DNA of 64,000 bases from Okapia johnstoni (taxonomy: Eukaryota > Chordata > Mammalia > Artiodactyla > Giraffidae). The stretch is from NCBI GenBank assembly GCA_024291935.2, contig CM044310.1, positions 79,916,713 to 79,980,712 of the forward strand, given 5' to 3'. Of the stretch, positions 56,389 through 64,000 are shown piece after piece; positions within the stretch are counted from its first letter, which is position 1; every line of letters starts with the position of its first letter. The notes under the pieces are model-generated. The model was not told the origin of the DNA and did not search any database. It worked only from the letters and a program-made list of their open reading frames with translations. Position numbers and translations under genes: made by a program.

Positions 56389-57475
56389 CTATTTCTGCTT
56401 TATTGACTATGCCAAAGCCTTTGACTGTGTAGATCACAATAAACTGTGGAAAATTCTGAAAGAGATGGGAATACGAGACCATCTGACCTGTCTCTTGAGA
56501 AACCTGTATGCAGGTCAGGAAGCAACAGTTAGAACTGGACATGGAACAACAGACTGGTTCCAAATAGGCAAAGGAGTACGTCAAGGCTGTATATTGTCAC
56601 CCTGCTTCTTTAAGTTACATACAGAGTACATCATGAGAAACGCTGGACTGGAAGAAACACAAGCTGGAATCAAGATTGCCGGGAGAAATATCAATAACCT
56701 CAGATATGCAGATGACACCACCCTTATGGAAGAAAGCGAAGAAGAACTAAAGAGTCTCTTGATGAAAGTGAAAGAGGAGAGTGAAGAAGTTGGTTTAAAG
56801 CTCAACGTTCAGAAAACTAAGATCATGGCATCTGGTCCCATCACTTCATGGGAAGTAGATGGAGAAACAGTGGAAACAGTGTCAGACTTTATTTTTTGGG
56901 GCTCCAAGATCACTGCAGATGGTAATTGCAGCCATGAAATTAAAAGACGCTTACTCCTTGGAAGGAAAGTTATGACCAACCTAGATAGCATATTTAAAAG
57001 CAGAGACATTACTCTGCCAACAAAAGTTAGTCTAGCCAAGGCTATGGTTTTTCCAGTGGTCATGTATGGATGTGAGAGTTGGATGGTGAAGAAAGCTGAG
57101 CGCCGAAGAATTGATGCTTTTGAACTGTGGTGCTGGAGAAGACTCTTGAGAGTCCCTTGGACTGCAAGGAGATCCAACCAGTCCATCCTAAAGGAGATCA
57201 GTCCTGGGTGTTCATTGGAAGGACTGATGTTGAAGCTGAAACTCCAATACTTTGGCCACCTCATGCGAAGAGCTGCCTCATTGGAAAAGACTCGAATGCT
57301 AGGAGAGATTGGGGGCAGGAGGAGAAGGGGCCGACAGAGGATGAGATGGCTGGATGGCATCACTGACTCGATGGACATGGGTTTGGGTAGACTCCGGAAG
57401 TTGGTGATGGACAGGGAGGCCTGGAGTGCTGCGATTCATGGGGTCGCAAAGAGTCGGACCCGACTGAGCAACTGA
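56231..57475 (+). pseudogene. Chimeric L1-antisense/BovB RT open frame
   Basis: A 414-codon frame. Residues 1-46 are encoded by antisense L1. Residues 47-414 are BovB ORF2 from motif A to the C-terminus. Motif [10 protein letters not shown] is at 57-65, motif [11 protein letters not shown] at 115-124 and YADD at 159-162. It ends in SRTRLSN. The RT fingers and the endonuclease are absent, so the protein would lack key parts. Nothing in the sequence shows that it is expressed. Confidence 0.88.
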
Positions 57476-57480
57476 ACTGA
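56370..57480 (+). mobile_element. BovB LINE nested in L1, open RT end
   Basis: Starts at the 'gagagtacc' point, just before RT motif A, and runs to the tail 'actgaactga'. It is open to the native stop. It splits the L1, which resumes at 'ataatgagtg'. No convincing TSD; the L1 side appears to have lost a few bases at the junction. Confidence 0.94.
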
Positions 57481-57633
57481 ATAATGAGTGATGTTGAGCA
57501 TCTTTTCATGTGTTTGTTAGCCATCTGTATGTCTTCTTTAGAGAAATGTCTGTTTAGTTCTTTGGCCCATTTTTTGATTGGGTTGTTTATTTTTCTGGAA
57601 TTGAGCTGCAGGAGTTGCTGAAGGTCACTTTTA

Positions 57634-58544
57634 ATATTTATTCTTATTTCTACTTTGTATTAATTTTTACCACAAGAATTCAGGCTCTAGGTAAAATTTT
57701 AAATTAAAAAAAGGCCAAGTATATCATAAACTGCTTGCACACTCCTTTTTAACCCTGAGGTTAGGTACAAAAGTGGTTGAGACTGTAGGTTCTGCAGAAT
57801 AGCTAACATAAAGGATCTTTGTTCTTTCTTGTTATGAACTATGTACTCCTCCTAATGGGTAGCTTGTTTTTTCTTAATCTCAAATCGCAACTGTGAAGTA
57901 GAAAAATATAACTCAGCAAAATCTACAAGTGCAACCTGTGTTAGTGAACACTCTTATTAACAGTGATGTTGGGCTTGCTGGGAACTCGTCATATTTCATT
58001 TTATGCATAGTTGCTACCCAGTTTTAACAAAAAACCGATTATATCTGCTATTTACCAAGGGAATTTTAAAAAGCTCATCAAAATGTATACAAAAGGACAA
58101 AGAGGAATTGCGTGCAATGAACTGCCACGTTCTTCTTGGTGTATTAATGAAAAATGACAATTTCACTGAAAATTGCTGTCCCTTGTGTTCTTTTTCTGTT
58201 TTGAAAAGCCCAAATTAGCTCATAGCAGAGTGTTTCAATACCTGTGCCATCAGTCTTGAAGAAGTCTTTAAAAGATGTCTATAATTGCAGGTTTTGTGCT
58301 ATAAATCATTTAATTCTCAAAAAGAACAGGTTCACTGAGGAAATGTTGTGGTAATGTGGCTTGATGTGGAGGCTGGGCAGTTTTTCAATACTTATGCTGG
58401 GCTAGCAGATGAACCAGAAATTTTCCTTATTTTCAGCACTAATGGCTCATCTTGTCCTCCTTCCTGGGTTATCTCATTGGTTTTATTCCTTTACCATACT
58501 GTCCAGTTGGGTCAGCTCACCACAGGGAATGGAATATATTCATT
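57634..58544. other. Unique AT-rich stretch
   Basis: Nothing recognised. Short frames only. Confidence 0.45.
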
Positions 58545-58650
58545 AACAAGCTGTGTGACATTGGATAAGTCACTCCTCTACTTTGAATCTCATTTCTACA
58601 TTTGTAAAATGAAACAGTTGCCCAAGATAACATGCATGTCTTCATTCTAA
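58545..58650 (+). repeat. MIR remnant
   Basis: 'aagctgtgtgacattggata' and 'catttctacatttgtaaaat' match MIR. Diverged. Confidence 0.6.
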
Positions 58651-58699
58651 AATGGAGAATTCAAAATTCCCCTATAAAAAGGTCAATAGTAAAGGTCTT

Positions 58700-59065
58700 T
58701 CCCCATTTCTCTTGGTCTGCCTGACCTTGAGTTTTGCTTTAACAAATAGAATGTGATGGAATTGACATTGTGCTAGTTGTAAGACCAAATCTAAAGAGAT
58801 CTTGCATGTGTCCAGTTCCTCCTTTGAAACTCTGCCATTTTCCATGAGAACAAGGCTAAACTGGTCTCCAGGAGCAGGAGAGATCACATGGGGCAAAGGT
58901 GAACCTGCCTGCAAGAGTGAGCTCACCAGGATAGAAGAACCACCCAGCCAAGTCCCTCTTATATGGCCAATCTACAGAGCTATGAGTTAAATAAGTGCCT
59001 GCTGTTTTCAGCCAGTAAGTTAGGGGGGGTTTATTATGCAGAAAAAGCTAATTAGTACACTGATA
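58700..59065 (+). repeat. Old LTR-like repeat
   Basis: Phrases such as 'ttctcttggtctgcctgacc', 'ttcctcctttgaaactctgc', 'gaagaaccacccagccaagt' and the end 'ggtttattatgcagaaaaag' fit an ancient mammalian LTR-type repeat (MaLR/ERVL-like). I cannot name the subfamily. Confidence 0.5.
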
Positions 59066-59530
59066 GATGTGAGACAAATAGAAATGGTGTGAAGACACTG
59101 TGTGAAGGTCTAACATTATCTACGATGTTCAATGCAAACAAAAGCAATTCCTAATATCATTGCAAATTGAAAAATGTCAGAAGGCAAAGAAGGCTCCCAG
59201 AAGACCAAAAAATTGATGAGAAGTATTTTTGATTAGAAGGTGATAAAATGGACACTCATAGAATTTTGTGAGGATTATCAGTTGGTTCAACATTTTGAGA
59301 AGATAATTTGGCAATACCCATCAATTTCAATACATAGACCAATTTTCTCAGCAATAACTAGGAATTTATCCTACAGATAAACTTGTCACATATATGAAAG
59401 CATGTTTATGAAGCAAAAACTAGAAACAGTGTAATTTTAAGAAGATTTGATTAAATAAATCATGCACTATTTATACAGCGAAATAGTATTCAAATGTTGA
59501 AATAGACATGCTAATATAAAATGATTAATC

Positions 59531-60112
59531 TGCTTTATGGACTGAATATTTGAGTCTGCCCAGAATTCATGTGTTGAAGTCTAAAACCCACTGCTATGGT
59601 TTGGAGGTGAGGCCTTTGGGAGGTAATTAGGTCATGAGGGGAGAGCTCACACAATGGGATTAACACCCTCATAGGAAGAGATTCACAAGGGTTTGCTTCC
59701 TCTCACTGAACTCTGTCATGTGAAGATACAAGGAGAAGATTTCCATCTTCAAAGCAGGAAGTGAGTTCTCACCAGAAGCTGAATTTTCTGGCAATTTGAC
59801 CTTAAATTTCCCAATCTCCAGAACTGTGAGAAATTAATGTTGCTTAAACCACCTTGTGCTCAGTCGCTCAGTTGTGTCCGACTCTTTGTGACCCTATGGA
59901 CTGTAGCCTACCAGACTCCTCTGTCCATGGGATTCTCCTGGCAAGAATACTGGAGTGGGTAGTCATTCCCTTCTCCAGAGGATCTTCCTGACCCAGGGTT
60001 TGAACTTTGGTCTCTTGCACTGCAGGCAGATTTTTTACCATCTGAGCCACCAGGGAAGCCATTAAGCCACTTACTCTGTGTTACAAGTCAGCAGACCAAA
60101 CTGACTAAGACA
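59531..60112 (+). mobile_element. MST-type MaLR LTR, split by Bov-tA
   Basis: TGCTTTATGGACTGAAT-type start, then 'attcatgtgttgaagtct', 'ggaggtgaggcctttggg', 'ccagaactgtgagaaatt' and, after the SINE, 'aagccacttactctgtg' and 'ctgactaagaca'. It follows the MST/THE-type LTR order throughout. No internal part. Confidence 0.85.
59853..60061 (-). mobile_element. Bov-tA SINE in MaLR, 9-bp TSD
   Basis: Reversed full copy. Its flanks are TTAAACCAC (59,844-59,852) and TTAAGCCAC (60,062-60,070), one mismatch. The target lies in the LTR's 'taagccac' segment, so the Bov-tA is younger than the LTR. Confidence 0.95.
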
Positions 60113-60639
60113 ATCTGGAAGATACATCACTGGATGAAAAACAAGCTGAACATTGTAATTTGCTCTCAGGTAAGTCGACATTTATATATGCACATACAAG
60201 GAGTAGAATCTTAAAACTGGAATTTCCTTTACTGTCTAACTCAGCATCTGGTGCAAACACATTTTTATGACTTTCTGTCATTTACCCTGGGCTTACAGGA
60301 TGTCTTATGATGAAGAGCTATGTACTTAGTATACCTCAAAAGAACTGCTCCAGAGTTCTCTCTGAAAACTTAGGAACTCCTGGCCTGGGTAAAATATTGA
60401 ATTGTCTTCAGCTAAGGCTTGACATCTACCTAAGAGCAAGGACCTGCAGGAGTGAGCTAACACTGTATACCTAAGAAGGACGGGTGTCCTGATACTGCTG
60501 ATCTCTAGTCCTAGAAAAATAACATCATAGAGCGCAGACAGCATGGGTTTTAAAGTCAGCAGATCAGTCACTCTAACAAGATTTTGTGCCCAGTATCACT
60601 TCCACTTTGATTTCAGCTGTAATCCTGGTGGACAGATTA
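60113..60639. other. Unique stretch
   Basis: Nothing recognised. The minus frame 60,326-60,571 has no family features. Confidence 0.4.
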
Positions 60640-61723
60640 ATACACACAGGTAACATTTCCCTGAGGGATCTTTGGATCCTGGGGCACACAAGGTATGTTT
60701 GAGACCTCTGAGTGTCTCTGGCGGGTATAGGGTTTGATTCTAAACATGATTTTGTCCCTCCTACCGTCTTGCTGTGGCTTCAGCACGGGCAGGGGCTCTG
60801 GGTGCAATAGACCTGGGTATGGCATAAGCCCTCTTGGAGGATGTCGCCATTAACCCCACCACAGAGCTGCCAGAACTTACACAGGACCGGGGAAACAGAC
60901 TCTTGGAGGGCACAAGCAGACACTTGTTTGCACCAGAACCCAGGAGAAAGGAGCAATGACCCCACAAGAGACTGACCCAGACTTGCCCGTGAGTGTCCAG
61001 GAGTCTCTGGAGGAGGCGTGGGTCAGTGGTAGCCTGCTGCAGGGTTGGGGCCACTGAGTGTAGCAGTGCGTGCATGGGACCTTTTGAAGGAGGTCAACAT
61101 TATCTTCATTACCTTCACCATAGTTTGGCCTCAGGTCAAATAACAGGGAGGGTACACAGCCCCTCCCTTCAACAGAAAATTGGATTAAAGATTTACTGAG
61201 GATGGTCCTGCCCATCAGAACAAGACCCAGTTTCCTCCTCAGTAAGTCTCTCCTATCAGGAAGCTTCCATAAGCCTCTTAGCCTTCTCCATCAGAGAGCA
61301 GACAGACTGAAAACCACATTCACAGAAAACTAACCAATCTGATCACATGGACCACAGCCTTATCTAACTCAGTGAAACTATGAGCCATGCGTGTAGGGCC
61401 ATCCAAGACGAATGGGTCATGGTGGAGGGTTCTGACAAAACGTGGTCAACTGGAGAAAGAAATGGCAAACCTCTTCAGTATTCTTGCCTTGAGAACCCCA
61501 TGAACAGTATGAAAAGGTAAAAAGATAGGACACTGAAAGATGATCTTCCCAGGTCAGTAGGTGCCCAATGAGCTACTGGAGATCAGTGGAGAAATAACTC
61601 CAGAAGAATGAAGAGACAGAGCCAAACAGAAAACAACAACCAGTTGTGGACGTGACTGGTGATGGAAGCAAAGTCTGAAGCTGTAAAGAGCAATATTGCA
61701 TAGGAACCTGGAATGCTAGGTCC

Positions 61724-62253
61724 ATGAATCAAGGTATATTGGAAATTGTCAAACAAGAGATGGCAAGAATGAACTTTGACATTTTAGGAATCAGCAAGTT
61801 AAAATGGACTGGAGTGGGTAAATTTAACTCAGATGACCATTATATCTACTACTGCGGGCAAGAATCCCTTAGAAGAAAGGAAGTAGCCATCATAGTCAAG
61901 AGTCCAAAACAGTCAAAAGAGTCAAGAGTCAAATTGAGTAGCCATCATAGTAAAAAGTCAAAAGAGTCCAAAAGGCAGTACTTGGATGCAATCTCAAAAA
62001 TGACAGAATGATCTCTGTTCATTTCCAAGTCAAGCCATTCAATATAACAGTAATCCAAGTCTATGCCCTGACCAGTAATGCTGAAGAAGCTGAAGTTGAA
62101 TGGTTGTATGAAGACCTACAAGACCTTCTAGAACTAGCACTCCAAAAAGACGTCCTTTTCATTATAGGGGACTGGAATGCAAAAGTAGGAAGTCAAGAAA
62201 TATCTGGATTAACAGGCAAATTTGGCCTTGGAGTACAAAATGAAGCAGGGTAA
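61724..62253 (+). pseudogene. BovB endonuclease fragments
   Basis: Two frames, 61,724-62,011 (95 codons) and 62,008-62,253 (81 codons), together cover the N-terminal part of the apurinic-type endonuclease. The GDWNAKVG motif lies at 62,167-62,193 or so. They are out of frame because of the 55-bp duplication. The part that should carry the SDH-type histidine is missing through the deletion at about 62,255. Confidence 0.75.
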
Positions 62254-62540
62254 AGGCTAAGAAAGTAGGGAAAACCACTAGACCATTCAGGTAACCTTAA
62301 ATCAAATCCCTTACAATTATACAGTGAAAGTGACAAATAGATTCAAGGGAGTAGATCTCATAGACAGACTGCCTGATGAACTATGAATGGAGGTTTGTGA
62401 CATTGTACAGGAGACAGGGAGCAAGACCATCCCCAAGAAAAAGAAATGCAAAAAAGCAAAATGGCTGTCTGAGGATGCCTTACAAATAGCTGTGAAAAGA
62501 AGAGAAGCGAAAAGCAAAGGAGAAAGAAAGATATTCCCAT

Positions 62541-62852
62541 TTGAATGCAGAGTTCCAAAGAATAGCAAGGAGAGATAAGAAAGGCTTCCTCAGTGATCAG
62601 TGCAAAGAAATAGAGGAAAACAACAGAATAGGAAAGACTAGAGATCTCTTCAAGAAAATTAGAGATTCCAAGGGAACATTTCATGCAAAGATGGGCTCGA
62701 TAAAGGACAGAAATGGTATGGACCTGACAGAAGCAGAAGATATTAAGAAGAGGTGGCAAGGATACACAGAAGAACTGTACAGAAAAGATCTTCAGGACCC
62801 AGATAATCATGATGGTGTGATCACTCACTCAGAGCCAGACATCCTGGAATGA
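62541..62852 (+). pseudogene. BovB ORF2 middle fragment
   Basis: A 103-codon frame encoding the linker region between endonuclease and RT (GKTRDLFKKIRDSKGTFHAK region). It ends at a TGA after DILE. The same segment is on the minus strand at 13-216. Confidence 0.75.
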
Positions 62853-63107
62853 GAAGTCAAGTGGGCCTTAGGAAGCATCATTACGAACAAAGCTAGTGGA
62901 GGTGATGGAATTCCAGTTGAGCTATTTCAAATCCTGAAAGATGATGCTGTGGAAGTGCTGCCCTCAATATGCCAGCAAATCTGGAAAACTCAGCAGTGGC
63001 CACAGAACAGGAAAAGGTCAGTTTTCCTTCCAATCCGAAAGAAAGGCAGAGCAAAAGAATGCTCAAACTACTGCACAATTGCACTCATCTCACACACTAG
63101 TTAAGTA

Positions 63108-63604
63108 ATGTTCAAAATTCTCCAAGCCAGACTTCAACAGTATGTGAACCATGAACTTTCAGATGTTCAAACTCGTTTTAGAAAAGGCAGAGGAACCAGA
63201 GATCAAATTGTCAACCTCTGTTGGATCATTGAAAAAGCAAGAGAGTTCCAGAAAAACATCTACTTCTGCTTTATTGACTATGCCAAAGCCTTTCCACTAT
63301 GTGGAAAATTCTTCAAGAGATGGGAATACCAGATCACCTGAGCTGCCTCTTGAGAAATCTGTATGCAGGTCAGGAAGCACCAGTTAGAACTAGACATGGA
63401 ACAACAGACTGGTTCCAAATAGGGAAAGCAGTAAGTCAAGGCTGTATATTGTCACCCTGCTTATTTAACTTATATGCAGAGTACATCATGAGAAACACTG
63501 GGCTGGTTGAAGCACAATTGAAATCAAGATTGCCGGGAGAAGTATCAATAACCTCAGATATGCAGATGACACCACCCTTATGGCAGAAAGCAAAGAAGAA
63601 CTAA
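63108..63604 (+). pseudogene. BovB RT fragments, frameshifted
   Basis: Frames 63,108-63,341, 63,151-63,387 and 63,299-63,604 carry RT parts in turn: [10 protein letters not shown], then [19 protein letters not shown] small deletion after 'gccaaagcctttcc' shifts the frame. The YADD-coding DNA (63,559-63,570 region) is out of phase with the motif B frame. Confidence 0.75.
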
Positions 63605-64000
63605 AGAGCCTCTTGATGAAAGTGAAAAAGGAGAGTGAAAAAGTGGCTTAAAGCTCAACATTCAGAAAACTAAGATCATGACATCTGGTCCCATCACTTC
63701 ATGGCAAATAGATGAGGAAACAGTGAAAACAGTGACAGACTTTATTTTTGGGGGGTCCAAAATCACTGCAGATGGTGACTGCAGCCATGAAATTAAAAAA
63801 CACTTAATCCTTGGGAGGAAAGTTATGACCAGCCTAGACAGCATATTAAAAAGCAGAGACATTACTTTACCAACAAAGGTCCGTCTAGTCAAAGCTATGG
63901 TTTTTCCAGTAGTCACGTATGGATGTGAGAGTTGGACTATAAAAAAAGCTGAGCACAGAAGAATTGATGCTTTTGAACTGTGGTGTTGGAGAAGACTCTT

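Larger units (their letters stand above)
55487..57622 (-). mobile_element. Ruminant L1 (-), 11-bp TSD, split by BovB
   Basis: The poly-T/3' end lies at the left (55,487). The L1 runs in reverse to 56,369 and continues from 57,481 to 57,622. The flanks GGTCACTTTTA at 55,476-55,486 and 57,623-57,633 frame the whole. Between the parts is a BovB in the opposite orientation. With the BovB removed, the L1 is about 1.0 kb, a 5'-truncated insertion. Confidence 0.95.
60640..64000 (+). mobile_element. BovB LINE with 5' region, off window end
   Basis: This is the longest BovB here. The 5' untranslated part (about 60,640-61,680) precedes the ORF2 start region near 61,700. Endonuclease frames 61,724-62,253 hold GDWNAKVG. 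RT frames 63,108-63,604 hold [10 protein letters not shown] and [16 protein letters not shown]. Broken by a 55-bp tandem duplication near 61,890, an internal deletion at about 62,255 and several frameshifts. The 3' end lies beyond the window. Confidence 0.92.

Noticed and set aside
56231..57475. Active BovB source element
   Set aside because: The endonuclease and RT fingers are missing; only the C-terminal part remains.

Overview
The window is mammalian nuclear DNA from a ruminant (bovid-type) genome. The evidence is the repeat content: eight BovB (RTE-type) LINE copies, about ten Bov-tA SINEs, three CHR-type SINEs and artiodactyl L1 3' ends, mixed with older mammalian repeats (MIR, L2, MaLR/ERVL LTRs, MER5-like hAT, a mariner-type MITE). 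I find no host protein-coding exon, no structural RNA gene and nothing prokaryotic. The long open frames are remnants of retrotransposon reverse transcriptase, or short chance frames.

Layout. 0-6.2 kb: BovB (-) cut by the window start, a decayed L1, unique DNA, BovB (-) and a Bov-tA with intact target-site duplication (TSD). 6.2-17.9 kb: MIR/L2 background with an antisense LTR-like insert, a 19-bp minisatellite, an MLT1-type LTR, several Bov-tA copies and a CHR SINE. 17.9-33 kb: BovB (+) with an open RT fragment, unique DNA with scattered MIR/L2, and Bov-tA insertions. 32.9-41.5 kb: a solo LTR with 5-bp TSD, BovB (-), a TG microsatellite, L2/MIR, a candidate conserved block, a second LTR followed by a primer-binding-site-like sequence, and a CHR SINE. 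42-49.5 kb: a 67-bp duplicated segment lodged inside a CHR SINE, an ERV LTR, a mariner MITE, a candidate regulatory block, BovB (-) and an ERVL-type LTR with perfect TSD. 49.5-64 kb: an inverted pair of old L1 fragments, a younger ruminant L1 3' end (+), an L1 (-) with 11-bp TSD and a BovB nested inside it, MaLR-type LTRs, and a BovB (+) that keeps much of its 5' region and runs off the window end.

How the parts relate. The history is layered insertion. The oldest layer is MIR/L2. MaLR/ERVL/ERV LTRs and old L1 came next, then CHR and the ruminant-specific L1, BovB and Bov-tA. Bov-tA tails are BovB-derived, and these SINEs are thought to be moved by the BovB machinery. No element here looks able to move itself: every BovB and L1 copy is truncated, frameshifted or internally deleted.

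I do not see a new biological system. The observations most worth following are the duplicated segment with a hairpin at its junction inside a SINE (42.2/43.4 kb), the nested L1/BovB with a chimeric 414-codon frame (55.5-57.6 kb), and a few unique AT-rich blocks that look like conserved regulatory DNA, especially around 47.2 kb. Family assignments were made by reading and recall, not by alignment, so boundaries without a stated TSD are approximate.
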